From assembly GCF_003236315.1 (NCBI RefSeq), contig NZ_POTY01000020.1, positions 1 to 43,981 of the forward strand: a DNA stretch of 43,981 nucleotides. The letters run 5' to 3'. Source of the stretch: Micromonospora craterilacus (GTDB lineage Bacteria; Actinomycetota; Actinomycetes; Mycobacteriales; Micromonosporaceae). The first letter of the stretch is position 1. Each line of letters starts with the position of its first letter. The position numbers and the translations under genes are program-made. The notes beneath the pieces are model-generated. The model searched no databases, was not told the DNA's origin, and was given only the letters and a program-made list of their open reading frames with translations. Shown piece after piece: positions 23,209-31,219 of the stretch.

Positions 23209-24336
23209 ATGCTGTCGGATGTACGCACGCAACTCCTCCAGCCGGGCCGCGGCCCGCTGAGCCCCGGATCCCGCGCCGGCCTCGGCGCGGCTCTCGTCCT
23301 GCTCGTGATCGTCTCGGCGGTCGAACTGGCGGACGGCCGCGAGGCGAACTACATCGCGTTGATGGTGGCCGCCCCGTTCCTGGCCGCGGCGCTGGCGTCC
23401 TGGCGGATCGTGCTCGGGGTCGGCGCTGCCGCGTCCGTGCTCGGCGCGGCCTTCGCCCTGGCCGAGCGCACCCCGTCGCTCTCCACCGCGGTCGCCGTGG
23501 CCGGCATCGCGCTGGGTACCGGCATCGCGGCGGCGGTGGCGTCGGTACGGGAACGGCAGGCCGAGCGGATCGCCGAGCTGTCGAAGCTGGCGGCGGTCGC
23601 CCAGCAGGCGGTGCTGCGCCCGCTCGGTCCCCAGGTGGGCGCGCTGTCGGTGGCCGGCCGGTACATCTCCTCGACCGCCACCGCGGAGATCGGCGGCGAC
23701 CTGTACGAGGCGATCGACACCCCGTACGGCGTACGCATGATCATCGGGGACGTACGCGGCAAGGGGCTGGAAGCGGTCCGCCTGGCGAGCATCGTGCTGG
23801 GCTCGTACCGGCACGTCGCCTACGAGCGGGCCGACCTGCGGGCCGTGGTGGCGGACCTGGACCGGGCGGTGGCCCGCAGCGTGGGCGACGAGGACTTCGT
23901 CACCGCGGCGCTGGTGGAGGAGCGGGGTGGCACCCTCACCATCGTCAACTGTGGACATCCGGCGCCGCTGCTGCTGCGCCACGGCGCGGTGATCCCGCTG
24001 GAACCGCCGGCCCCGGCGCCGCCGCTGGGCTTCATGCCGGTGGTCCGGCCGCGGGTGGAGCGGCTGGAGCCGGGCGACCGACTGCTGCTGTTCACCGATG
24101 GGCTGGGTGAGGCGCGCCGGGACGGCGAGTTCTTCCCCACCGCCGACCGCGCGTGGCGGTTGCTCGGGCACGGCACGGTCGCCGACGGCCTGGCCTCCCT
24201 GGAGACCGCGCTGGTGGAGTGGGTGCACGGCCGGCTCGACGACGACATCGCGCTGGTGCTGATGGAGTACACCGGTTCGCCGAGCGCTGCGTCGGCGGCG
24301 GTGCCGAGCTGGGAGGTCGGCGCGGCCGAGAGCTGA
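23209..24336 (+). CDS. membrane-bound SpoIIE-type PP2C serine phosphatase
   Basis: This 375-aa protein has three or four N-terminal membrane helices (about residues 20-125, for example LGAALVLLVIVSAVEL and LGVGAAASVLGAAFALA) and a cytoplasmic PPM/SpoIIE phosphatase domain. Metal-binding motifs are EIGGDLYEA, IIGDVRGKGLEAVR, LLFTDGLGEARR and DDDIALVLME. Such RsbU-like phosphatases typically act on anti-sigma-factor antagonists. No input domain other than the membrane part is seen. ATG 23209 (MLSDVRTQLLQ) is chosen as the first Met near the membrane region; an in-frame GTG at 23113 is possible, and neither has a clear Shine-Dalgarno. Confidence 0.85.
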   Translation: MLSDVRTQLLQPGRGPLSPGSRAGLGAALVLLVIVSAVELADGREANYIALMVAAPFLAAALASWRIVLGVGAAASVLGAAFALAERTPSLSTAVAVAGIALGTGIAAAVASVRERQAERIAELSKLAAVAQQAVLRPLGPQVGALSVAGRYISSTATAEIGGDLYEAIDTPYGVRMIIGDVRGKGLEAVRLASIVLGSYRHVAYERADLRAVVADLDRAVARSVGDEDFVTAALVEERGGTLTIVNCGHPAPLLLRHGAVIPLEPPAPAPPLGFMPVVRPRVERLEPGDRLLLFTDGLGEARRDGEFFPTADRAWRLLGHGTVADGLASLETALVEWVHGRLDDDIALVLMEYTGSPSAASAAVPSWEVGAAES

Positions 24337-24445
24337 CCGGCCCAGTGGCCGACGCTGCCTAGCCGGAACCTGAACCGCAGGTGTGTAATCGCTGTCACTT
24401 CAGCGGTCGGCTTGTCGCTGCCTACCCGCGAGTAATACAGTCGGG

Positions 24446-24461
24446 GTTACTGATCGGTAAT
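24446..24461. promoter_or_regulatory. palindromic operator (TTAC-N6-GTAA) upstream of the acyl-CoA dehydrogenase
   Basis: GTTACTGATCGGTAAT matches the etfD-upstream site at 13 of 16 bases and equals its reverse complement at 12 of 16. It lies 26 bp before the ATG. A second, wider-spaced pair (AGTAA at 24431-24435 with TTACT at 24447-24451) overlaps it. Confidence 0.55.
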
Positions 24462-24487
24462 ACCTGTCCGGAAGCGGGGCCAGCCAC

Positions 24488-26344
24488 ATGACCCACTACA
24501 AGAGCAACCTTCGGGACCTCGAATTCAACCTGTTCGAGGTGTTCGGGGCGGACCGGGCGTTCGGCCAGGAGCCGTACTCCGACCTCGACGTCGACACCGC
24601 GCGCAGCTTCCTCGTCGAGGTCGACCGCCTGGCCCGGGAGGATCTGGCCGCCAGCTACCAGGACAGCGACCGCAACCCACCGGTCTTCGACCCGGCCACG
24701 CACACCGCGCCGCTGCCGGAGTCGTTCAAGAAGTCGTACCAGGCGTTCATGGAGTCCGAGTTCTGGCGCCTGGACCTCCCCCCGGAGCTGGACGGCACCA
24801 ACGCCCCGCGAGCGCTGTGGTGGGCGCTCGCCGAGCTGGTGCTCGGCTCGAACGCCCCGGTCTGGATGTACGCCTCCGGCCCGTCCTTCGCGCACGTGCT
24901 GCACGTCGAGGGCACCGAGCAGCAGAAGAAGTGGGCCAAGCTGTTCATCGACCGGCAGTGGGGCTCGACGATGGTGCTGACCGAGCCGGACGCCGGCTCG
25001 GACGTGGGCGCCGGCCGTACCCGGGCCATCCAGCAGCCGGACGGCTCGTGGCACATCGAGGGCGTCAAGCGCTTCATCACCTCCGGTGAGCACGACCTGA
25101 CCGACAACATCGTCCACTACGTGCTGGCCCGCCCGGTCGGTGTGGAGGGCGTCGGCGGTCCGGGCACCAAGGGTCTGTCGCTGTTCGTCGTCCCGAAGTA
25201 CCACTTCGACGAGAACACCGGCGAGCTGGGCGAGCGCAACGGCGTCTTCGCCACCAACGTCGAGCACAAGATGGGCCTGAAGGTCTCCAACACCTGCGAG
25301 GTGACCTTCGGCGAGCACGGCGTGCCGGCCAAGGGCTGGCTGCTGGGTGAGAAGCACGACGGCATCCGGCAGATGTTCATGATCATCGAGTACGCCCGGA
25401 TGATGGTCGGCACCAAGGCGATCGCCACCCTCTCCACCGGCTACCTGAACGCCCTCGAATACGCCCGGAACCGGGTGCAGGGCGCCGACCTGACCCAGTC
25501 GGCGGACAAGAGCGCCCCCCGGGTGACCATCACCCACCACCCCGACGTGCGCCGCTCGCTGCTGTTGCAGAAGTCGTACGCCGAGGGGCTGCGGGCACTG
25601 GTCTGCTACACCGCCTCCTGGCAGGACCGAATCGCCATCGCCGAGGCGGCCGGCGACGAGAAGGCCACCAAGCTGGCCAAGCGGGTCAACGACCTGCTGC
25701 TCCCACTGGTGAAGGGCGTCGGTTCGGAGCGGGCGTACGAACTGCTCGGGCACGAGTCGCTGCAGACCTTCGGCGGCTCCGGCTTCCTCCAGGACTACCC
25801 GCTGGAGCAGTACGTCCGGGACGCCAAGATCGACACGCTGTACGAGGGCACCACGGCGATCCAGAGCCTCGACCTGATCTTCCGGAAGATCGTCCGGGAC
25901 AACGGCAAGGCCCTGATGGCGGTGGCCGGTGAGATCCAGGAGTTCATCACCACCGAGGCCGGCAACGGCCAGCTCAAGGAGGAGCGTCAGGCGCTCGGCA
26001 AGGCGCTCGCCGAGATCCAGACCATCCTCGGCGTGATGACCGGCTGGCTGGGCGAGGCGCAGGGCGGCGACGACCGGGCCCTCTACAAGGTCGGGCTGGG
26101 CAGCCGGCGGTTCCTGCTCGCGCTCGGCGACCTGGTCGTCGGCTGGCTGTTGCAGCGGCAGGCCGACGTGGCGCTGATGGCGCTGGCCGGCGACCTTTCG
26201 GCCGCGGACAAGGCGTTCTACACCGGGAAGGTGGCCGCCGCCCGGTTCTTCGCCCGCGAGGTGCTGCCGCGCATCGGCGCCGACCGGCGCATCATCGAGA
26301 GCACCGATCTGGACATCATGGACCTCCCGGAGGAGGCGTTCTGA
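24488..26344 (+). CDS. fadE: acyl-CoA dehydrogenase, FadE5-like
   Basis: This 618-aa flavoenzyme catalyses the first, FAD-dependent oxidation of acyl-CoA in beta-oxidation. It is closely similar to mycobacterial FadE5 over its whole length: the start [38 protein letters not shown] around the FAD/substrate site, [35 protein letters not shown], and the catalytic Glu expected in [14 protein letters not shown]-terminal extension of about 100 residues is shared with FadE5. Electrons would pass to ETF and on to an EtfD-type oxidoreductase such as the one at 5947. A GGAAG element precedes the ATG, and a 15-bp terminator follows. Confidence 0.95.
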   Translation: MTHYKSNLRDLEFNLFEVFGADRAFGQEPYSDLDVDTARSFLVEVDRLAREDLAASYQDSDRNPPVFDPATHTAPLPESFKKSYQAFMESEFWRLDLPPELDGTNAPRALWWALAELVLGSNAPVWMYASGPSFAHVLHVEGTEQQKKWAKLFIDRQWGSTMVLTEPDAGSDVGAGRTRAIQQPDGSWHIEGVKRFITSGEHDLTDNIVHYVLARPVGVEGVGGPGTKGLSLFVVPKYHFDENTGELGERNGVFATNVEHKMGLKVSNTCEVTFGEHGVPAKGWLLGEKHDGIRQMFMIIEYARMMVGTKAIATLSTGYLNALEYARNRVQGADLTQSADKSAPRVTITHHPDVRRSLLLQKSYAEGLRALVCYTASWQDRIAIAEAAGDEKATKLAKRVNDLLLPLVKGVGSERAYELLGHESLQTFGGSGFLQDYPLEQYVRDAKIDTLYEGTTAIQSLDLIFRKIVRDNGKALMAVAGEIQEFITTEAGNGQLKEERQALGKALAEIQTILGVMTGWLGEAQGGDDRALYKVGLGSRRFLLALGDLVVGWLLQRQADVALMALAGDLSAADKAFYTGKVAAARFFAREVLPRIGADRRIIESTDLDIMDLPEEAF

Positions 26345-26359
26345 GTCCAGCCGGTGATC

Positions 26360-26393
26360 CGGCAGCCGGCGGGCACGAGCCCGCCGGCTGCCG
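26360..26393 (+). terminator. terminator after fadE
   Basis: A perfect 15-bp stem (CGGCAGCCGGCGGGC/GCCCGCCGGCTGCCG) with loop ACGA lies 15 bp after the stop, without a U-tract. Confidence 0.8.
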
Positions 26394-26657
26394 CGGTTCG
26401 CGGCCCCGACCTGGGTCGACATCGGACGATGGGTTGTCGGCCGATGGTGGCCGGCCCCGGACCTGTCCCGGTGTTGGCCGCAGACCGAAGCCTGAGTGGT
26501 TTGGGCCATCTACCTGAGCTTCGTCCGCCTCCGCCCCTGTCGAGAGACGCGCCGGGGCGCGTTCGCCAGCCGATGGTGCGGGTAACCCCCGAGCAGCCGG
26601 GTAACCGGACAATTCAGAGCACGCCCAGAAGCAACCGCACGAGGGAGTGCCGCGCAC
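26394..26657. other. non-coding leader region before the DUF6458 gene
   Basis: No gene is seen here. Two direct copies of GGGTAACC (26580-26587 and 26599-26606, starts 19 bp apart, nearly two helical turns) lie 52-78 bp before the DUF6458 start and could be an activator or repressor site. The same octamer occurs inside the etfD operator at 5791-5798. Confidence 0.4.
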
Positions 26658-26927
26658 ATGGGCATTGGTAGTGGGATCTTCCTGATCGCGATCGGCGCGA
26701 TTCTGACCTTCGCCCTTCGGGCCAACGTCTGGTGGGTCGACCTGCGCGCGGTCGGTTGGGTCTTCATCCTGGCCGGACTGGCCGTTCTGCTCACCACGCT
26801 CTGGTTCTGGCAGGACCGCCGCAAGCGGGCCCGGACCCTGATCGTGGAGGAGAACCGGCTGTCTCATCCGACGGCGATGATGCCGCCGCCTCCCGACCCG
26901 CCACCGCCGACCGCCCCGCCGAGCTGA
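26658..26927 (+). CDS. DUF6458 small membrane protein, copy 1
   Basis: This 89-aa protein has two transmembrane helices (about residues 3-21 and 30-49) separated by ANVWWVDLRAVGW. The DUF6458-type opening MGIGSGIFLIAIGAILTFAL is followed by a basic stretch and a Pro-rich tail (PPPPDPPPPTAPPS). The function is unknown. It is a paralogue of the gene at 27649, with the same MGIG(S/G) start, W-rich loop and second helix. ATG 26658 follows GAGGGAG. Confidence 0.85.
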   Translation: MGIGSGIFLIAIGAILTFALRANVWWVDLRAVGWVFILAGLAVLLTTLWFWQDRRKRARTLIVEENRLSHPTAMMPPPPDPPPPTAPPS

Positions 26928-26995
26928 GGCATCACGCGCGGCTGAGCCAGCGGGCCACCGATGGGTGGCAGCTGGTTCAGCCGCCTGTGGCGGTT

Positions 26996-27532
26996 TCAGC
27001 CGCGTGCGGTGTGCCGGGCGCTGATCAAGGCCGTGCCGCGGGCCAGTTCGGCCCACGGGACGGCCGGTCGGTGCACCACCAGGTCGGTCGTGCGCAGCCC
27101 CTCCGGATCGGCGTGCGGCGGGTCGAGCATCTCGGACAGTAGGGAGATGCCGGGGTTGTGGGCGATCAGTAGGACCGTGGTCGCAGTCGGCTCGACCCGC
27201 CGGACCAGCGTCAGCAGATCCTCCGGATGCGCCTCGTAGGCATCCGGCTCGTAGCGGACGATCGGCAACGGCCCGGCCGGGCCGCCCTCGGACGGTGAGC
27301 CCGTCATCCCCATCTCCACGTTGTGCCAGGTCTGCCGGGTCCGCAGCGCGGCCGAGCAGAGCACCACGTCCGGCAGTAGCTCGTGCCGGGCCAGCCAGAA
27401 GCCGGCCGCGGCGGCGTCGGCACGCCCACGGGCGGTCAGCGGACGCTCCACGTCGGGGCCATCGGTCGGCTGTTCGGCCTTGGCGTGCCGCAGCAGCACG
27501 AGCATCCGTTCATCCACCGAGGCGTCCGTCAT
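26996..27532 (-). CDS. SixA-like histidine phosphatase
   Basis: This 178-aa histidine-phosphatase superfamily (branch 1) protein resembles SixA phosphohistidine phosphatases. The catalytic motif is LVLLRHAKAEQ near residues 11-21 (RHA variant of RHG), with CSAALRTRQTW carrying the second conserved Arg and LLIAHNPGISLL the distal His. SixA proteins in proteobacteria dephosphorylate phosphohistidine in signalling or PTS-Ntr proteins; the target here is unknown. ATG 27532 follows GGAGA at 5 nt. It lies between the two DUF6458 genes on the opposite strand. Confidence 0.85.
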   Translation of the reverse strand: MTDASVDERMLVLLRHAKAEQPTDGPDVERPLTARGRADAAAAGFWLARHELLPDVVLCSAALRTRQTWHNVEMGMTGSPSEGGPAGPLPIVRYEPDAYEAHPEDLLTLVRRVEPTATTVLLIAHNPGISLLSEMLDPPHADPEGLRTTDLVVHRPAVPWAELARGTALISARHTARG

Positions 27533-27648
27533 GTCTCCAGCTTGCCCGATTGGCGATCTCCGTGCCGGGGTAAGTCCGTCCGTGCCGCAACCTCACCCAT
27601 GGCCGCGGCCGAGTGGAACGTCAGCGTCAGAGCCGAGGAGACGACGAG

Positions 27649-27933
27649 ATGGGCATCGGTGGCAGTATCTTCCTGATCGCGCTGGGCGCGATCTTCGCGT
27701 TCGCCGTGGAAGCGGACCTTGGCTGGCTCAACCTGAGCGTCGTCGGCTGGGTGCTGATGCTCGCCGGGGTGGCCGGCCTGATCGTGACCCTTCACTTCTG
27801 GAACTCGCGCCGGCGTGCGGTCGTCACCCCGGTTCGTGAGGAGCGGGTGGTCGCCGACCGCGCCGTGCCGGTCCGGGACGACCGGGTGGTGCAGGAGTAC
27901 CGCGAGGTGCGCCGGCCCGACCGGACGATCTGA
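27649..27933 (+). CDS. DUF6458 small membrane protein, copy 2
   Basis: This 94-aa paralogue of 26658 has MGIGGSIFLIALGAIFAF, loop EADLGWLNLSVVGW, a second helix (VLMLAGVAGLIVTLHFW) and a charged C-terminal tail rich in Arg/Val/Asp (about residues 50-94) instead of the Pro-rich tail. The divergent tails suggest different partners. ATG 27649 follows GAGGAG. A strong bidirectional hairpin separates it from the convergent hemolysin III-family gene. Confidence 0.85.
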   Translation: MGIGGSIFLIALGAIFAFAVEADLGWLNLSVVGWVLMLAGVAGLIVTLHFWNSRRRAVVTPVREERVVADRAVPVRDDRVVQEYREVRRPDRTI

Positions 27934-27950
27934 CCTCCCGACCGGGAACG

Positions 27951-27983
27951 GGCAGGGGTGACGGCACTCCCGTCGCCCCTGCC
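27951..27983. terminator. bidirectional terminator
   Basis: A 14-bp stem (GGCAGGGGTGACGG/CCGTCGCCCCTGCC with one G-U pair) and 5-nt loop lies between converging genes. Confidence 0.75.
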
Positions 27984-27991
27984 GGCGTTGG

Positions 27992-28669
27992 TCAGGCGAA
28001 CAGCGCGAAGTAGATGGCGATGTGGTGGCAGATCGCCGCGACCAGCGTGCAGGCGTGGAAGAACTCGTGATGCCCGAAGACGGTCGGCCACGGGTTGGGT
28101 CGGCGTAGCGCGTAGAAGACCGCCCCGACCGTGTAGATCGCCCCGCCGACGATGAGCAGCACCAGCGCGGTCACGCCACCCTGACGGAGGATGTCGGGCA
28201 GGATCGCCACCGCCACCCAGCCGAGCGCCAGGTACAGCGGGGCGGAGATCCACCGCGAGGCGTGCGGCCAGACCAGCTTGAGCGCCACGCCGGCCAGGGC
28301 GCCGCCCCAGACCACCGCGAGCATGATCACGGAGGCGCGGGTCTCCAGCAGCAGGATGCAGAACGGTGTGTACGTGCCGGCGATGAACAGGAAAATCATC
28401 GAGTGGTCCATCCGCCGCATCACCTGAAAACCGCGGGTCGACCACACTCGACGGTGGTAGAGCGCGCTGGTGCCGAAGAGGCCGCAGACAGTGAGGCTGT
28501 AGACGGCGCAGCTGACCAGCGGAGTCCAGCCGGGACGGGCGGCGGCGATCGAGCAGAGCACGATGCCGCAGACCAGGGCGACGAAGAACGCGTACGTGTG
28601 CAGCCAGCCGCGCATCCGGGGTTTACCGATGTCGACCGGCTTGAGCCGGGGTCGGGCGGAGGTGGTCAC
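27992..28669 (-). CDS. hemolysin III family (YqfA/PAQR-like) membrane protein
   Basis: This 225-aa protein has about seven transmembrane helices and the PAQR/hemolysin III metal-site motifs: SALYHRRVW, RMDHSMIFLFIAGTYTPF, and HHEFFHACTLVAAICHH near the end. The His residues are those expected to bind zinc. In PAQR relatives the site serves a lipid hydrolase activity; in bacteria the role is not settled, and lysis of red cells is a historical label. The GTG at 28669 has no Shine-Dalgarno, and TAACCT on the minus strand (28681-28676) lies at leaderless distance. Confidence 0.88.
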   Translation of the reverse strand: MTTSARPRLKPVDIGKPRMRGWLHTYAFFVALVCGIVLCSIAAARPGWTPLVSCAVYSLTVCGLFGTSALYHRRVWSTRGFQVMRRMDHSMIFLFIAGTYTPFCILLLETRASVIMLAVVWGGALAGVALKLVWPHASRWISAPLYLALGWVAVAILPDILRQGGVTALVLLIVGGAIYTVGAVFYALRRPNPWPTVFGHHEFFHACTLVAAICHHIAIYFALFA

Positions 28670-28678
28670 GCCCTTAGG

Positions 28679-28707
28679 TTACGGCACCGTAGGTTACTTT
28701 CGGGTAG
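28679..28707. promoter_or_regulatory. tandem TTAC-N6-GTAG elements at the hemolysin III/pxpB divergent region
   Basis: TTACGGCACCGTAG (28679-28692) and TTACTTTCGGGTAG (28694-28707) have the same TTAC-N6-GTAR form as the etfD and fadE operators and start 15 bp apart. They overlap a TAGGTTAC direct repeat (28675-28682, 28690-28697) and the likely -10 of the minus-strand gene. Confidence 0.4.
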
Positions 28708-28830
28708 TGTGCCCGGTCACGCTTCCCGACAAGCAGACGACGCGGGCGTGGACGACGGCAGATGGCCGGGGAAGCGCCGCAGCGCCGCCTTGGTCCGCGG
28801 TGCCCGTCACCGGTCCGGGAGGATGGCGGA

Positions 28831-29562
28831 ATGCGGATCCGACCGGTCGGCGCACACGCCCTGCTGCTCGACTTCGCCGTGACCATGGGCGCACCGGACG
28901 CCGCCCCGCCCGACCTCGGGGACTCCGCCGCGACCCAGCGTCCGGGCGAACCGCGGCATCCTGCGCGACACACGCCATCACGGCCACAGGACGGCGATGT
29001 CGCCACGACGGTCGAGGCGTGGCGGGCCGAGCTGTGGCGCCGCCGGGACCAGGGTGACCTGGTCGCCACCGAGATCGTGCCGGCCGCCGCCACCATCCTG
29101 CTCGACGGCGTACCGGACCCACCGGCCACGGCAGCCCGGATCGCGGGCTGGACGCCGGCACCACCGACCGCCACAGCCGCCGCCGGCACCATCGAGGTGC
29201 CCGTGACGTACGACGGGGAGGATCTGCCCGCCGTCGCCGCCCACTGGCGGGTGGACGTACCGGCCGTCGTGCGCCGCCTGCGGGAGACCGAGTTCCGGGT
29301 GGCGTTCTGCGGCTTCGCACCCGGCTTCGGATACCTGACCGGGCTCCCCACCGAGCTGGCGGTGCCCCGGCTGGCCACCCCCCGCCCGCGGGTACCGGCG
29401 GGCTCGGTCGCCCTGGCCGGCCCGTACGCCGGGATCTACCCGACCGCGTCACCCGGCGGCTGGCTGCTGGTCGGGCGGACCGGGCTGACCCTGTTCGACG
29501 TACGCGCCGATCCGCCGGCCCGGCTCACCCCCGGCACCCGGGTCCGGCTGGTGCCAGCATGA
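28831..29562 (+). CDS. pxpB: 5-oxoprolinase subunit PxpB (KipI family)
   Basis: This 243-aa subunit belongs to the ATP-dependent 5-oxoprolinase PxpABC, which opens 5-oxoproline to glutamate. The C-terminal cyclophilin-like KipI domain is clear: EIVPAAATILLDG, EVPVTYDGEDLPAVA, FRVAFCGFAPGFGYL, PRPRVPAGSVALAG and IYPTASPGGW. After the conserved opening RPVGAHALLLDF there is an extra Pro/Arg/Thr-rich insert of roughly 35-40 residues (28879-28995) before TTVEAWRAELWRRRD, which typical KipI proteins lack. ATG 28831 follows GGGAGGA. Its stop overlaps the pxpC start (ATGA), forming a three-gene operon. Confidence 0.92.
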   Translation: MRIRPVGAHALLLDFAVTMGAPDAAPPDLGDSAATQRPGEPRHPARHTPSRPQDGDVATTVEAWRAELWRRRDQGDLVATEIVPAAATILLDGVPDPPATAARIAGWTPAPPTATAAAGTIEVPVTYDGEDLPAVAAHWRVDVPAVVRRLRETEFRVAFCGFAPGFGYLTGLPTELAVPRLATPRPRVPAGSVALAGPYAGIYPTASPGGWLLVGRTGLTLFDVRADPPARLTPGTRVRLVPA

Positions 29563-30419
29563 GTGAGCCGGCGATCGAGGTGCTCCGGGCCGGGGCGCTG
29601 ACCACCGTGCAGGATCTCGGCCGCCCCAGTTGGGCGCACCTGGGGGTACCCCGCTCCGGGGCGCTCGACCCGGGCGCGCTGCGGCTGGCCAACCGCCTGG
29701 TCGGCAACCCGGAGTCGGCAGCCGGCCTGGAGATCACCCTGACCGGCTGCGACCTGCGGCCGACCCGGGCCACCACCGTTGCCGTGGTCGGCGCGGAGGT
29801 CGACGTGCGGGTGGGCACCCGGCCCGGGGACACCGGCCGCCCGCTGGCCGTACCGGGCGGGACGGTGCTGCGGATCGGTCCCGCCCGACGGGGTCTGCGC
29901 AGCTGGCTCGCGGTGGCCGGGGGCATCACCGTCACCCCGGTGCTGGGCAGCCGCGCCACCGACACCCTCTCCGGACTCGGGCCGGCACCGCTGCGCGACG
30001 GCGACCTGCTGCCGGTGGGCGCACCGGCCGGCCCGCCCGCCCCGGTCGACGTCACCGTGCCGGTGGTACCCCCGGCGGAGCTGCACCTCGCCGTGCGGCC
30101 CGGCCCCCGGCACGACTGGTTCACCCCGGCCGCGCTCGACCGGCTGCTCGGCACGGCGTACGAGGTGAGCCCGCTGAGCAACCGGGTCGGCGCGCGCCTG
30201 ACCGGCGCACCGTTGCCCCGCGCGGTGGCCGGGGAACTGCCCAGCGAAGGGATTGTTCTCGGCGCGGTGCAGGTGCCGGCGGACGGCCAACCGTTGATCT
30301 TCCTCGCCGACCATCCCACCACCGGCGGGTATCCCGTCATCGCGGTGGTGGACGACGTGACCCCGCTCGCGCAGGCCCGTCCAGGCACTACCGTGACGTT
30401 CCATGGATCTGAACGCTGA
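29559..30419 (+). CDS. pxpC: 5-oxoprolinase subunit PxpC (KipA/biotin-dependent carboxyltransferase-like family)
   Basis: This 286-aa partner of PxpB opens with IEVLRAGALTTVQDLGRP and WAHLGVPRSGALDPGALRLAN, the family hallmark. VAGGITVTPVLGSRATDTL, YEVSPLSNRVGARLTG, and LPSEGIVLGAVQVPADGQPL with LADHPTTGGYPVIA follow. Length is normal. ATG 29559 overlaps the pxpB stop by 4 bp and its own end overlaps the pxpA start by 17 bp, so all three subunits are translationally coupled. Confidence 0.94.
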   Translation: MSEPAIEVLRAGALTTVQDLGRPSWAHLGVPRSGALDPGALRLANRLVGNPESAAGLEITLTGCDLRPTRATTVAVVGAEVDVRVGTRPGDTGRPLAVPGGTVLRIGPARRGLRSWLAVAGGITVTPVLGSRATDTLSGLGPAPLRDGDLLPVGAPAGPPAPVDVTVPVVPPAELHLAVRPGPRHDWFTPAALDRLLGTAYEVSPLSNRVGARLTGAPLPRAVAGELPSEGIVLGAVQVPADGQPLIFLADHPTTGGYPVIAVVDDVTPLAQARPGTTVTFHGSER

Positions 30420-31152
30420 TCTCGGTGAGGGATTCGGTGTCTGGCGTCTCGGCGACGACGAGGCGCTGCTGGACCTGGTCACCTCGGCCAACGTCGCCTG
30501 CGGGTTCCACGCCGGGGACCCGTCCACCATGCGCCGCGTCTGCGCGGCCGCCGCCGAACGGGGTGTCGCCGTCGGAGCCCAGGTGGGCTACCGGGACCTC
30601 GCCGGGTTCGGTCGGCGGCACATCGCGTACGACTTCGCGGAACTGCGTGACGAGGTCCTCTACCAGCTCGGCGCGCTCAACGCGTTCTGCCGGCCGTACC
30701 GCACCCGGGTCCGCTACCTCAAGCCGCACGGCGCGCTCTACCACGCGGCGGCGTGCGAGGAGTTGCCGGCGGCGGCAGTGGTCGCCGCGGTCGACGACTA
30801 CGACCGGGACCTGCCCGTGCTCTGCCCGCCCGGCTCGGTGCTGGCCCAGCTCGCCCAAGGGGCGGGGCTGCGGGTGGTGGCCGAGGGGTTCGCCGACCGG
30901 AACTACCTGCCCAACGGCCAACTGGTGCCGCGTACCTCGCCCGACGCGCTGGTGACCGAGCCGCCGGAGGTGGCCCGCCGGGCGGTGCGGATGGCCACCG
31001 AGCGGACCGTGGTCGCCGTCGACGGCAGCGTGATCCCGTGCGTGGTGGATTCCATCTGCCTGCACGGCGACAGCCCCGGCGCGGTGGCCGCCGCGGAACT
31101 CGTCCGCGCCACCCTCATCGACGCCGGCGTAACCCCCACCCCATTCAACTGA
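30403..31152 (+). CDS. pxpA: 5-oxoprolinase subunit PxpA (LamB/YcsF family)
   Basis: This 249-aa subunit opens with MDLNADLGEGFGVWRLGDDE and carries TSANVACGFHAGDPSTM, QVGYRDLAGFGRR, RVRYLKPHGALYH, EGFADRNYLPNGQLVPR and SICLHGDSPGAV, all diagnostic of LamB/YcsF. PxpA is thought to act on 5-oxoproline with PxpBC supplying ATP-dependent activation. The operon order pxpB-pxpC-pxpA with overlapping ends implies fixed stoichiometry. A palindromic repeat immediately after the stop may end transcription. Confidence 0.95.
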   Translation: MDLNADLGEGFGVWRLGDDEALLDLVTSANVACGFHAGDPSTMRRVCAAAAERGVAVGAQVGYRDLAGFGRRHIAYDFAELRDEVLYQLGALNAFCRPYRTRVRYLKPHGALYHAAACEELPAAAVVAAVDDYDRDLPVLCPPGSVLAQLAQGAGLRVVAEGFADRNYLPNGQLVPRTSPDALVTEPPEVARRAVRMATERTVVAVDGSVIPCVVDSICLHGDSPGAVAAAELVRATLIDAGVTPTPFN

Positions 31153-31155
31153 GGT

Positions 31156-31207
31156 GAAGGAAGGGCCCCTTTTTAACGCCTGGTGCAGGTAAAGGGGCCT
31201 TCCTAAC
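31156..31207. repeat. intergenic palindromic repeat, copy 2
   Basis: This copy is inverted relative to 21100-21151: GGAAGGGCCCCTTTTTAACG, TGGTGCAGGT, then AAAGGGGCCTTCCTAACGGC. It lies between the converging pxpA and NHL-protein genes and can fold, so a terminator role is plausible. Confidence 0.7.
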
Positions 31208-31219
31208 GGCTGTAGCGGC

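Noticed and set aside
24422..26509. A 695-codon frame antisense to the acyl-CoA dehydrogenase
   Set aside because: It is a typical high-GC antisense shadow with His/Gln/Val/Gly/Arg-rich sequence; the plus-strand frame is a full FadE5-like enzyme.
26580..26606. GGGTAACC direct repeats as further members of the fad/etf operator family
   Set aside because: They share GGGTAACC with the etfD site but lack the TTAC half at the right spacing, so I list them only as a separate possible site.
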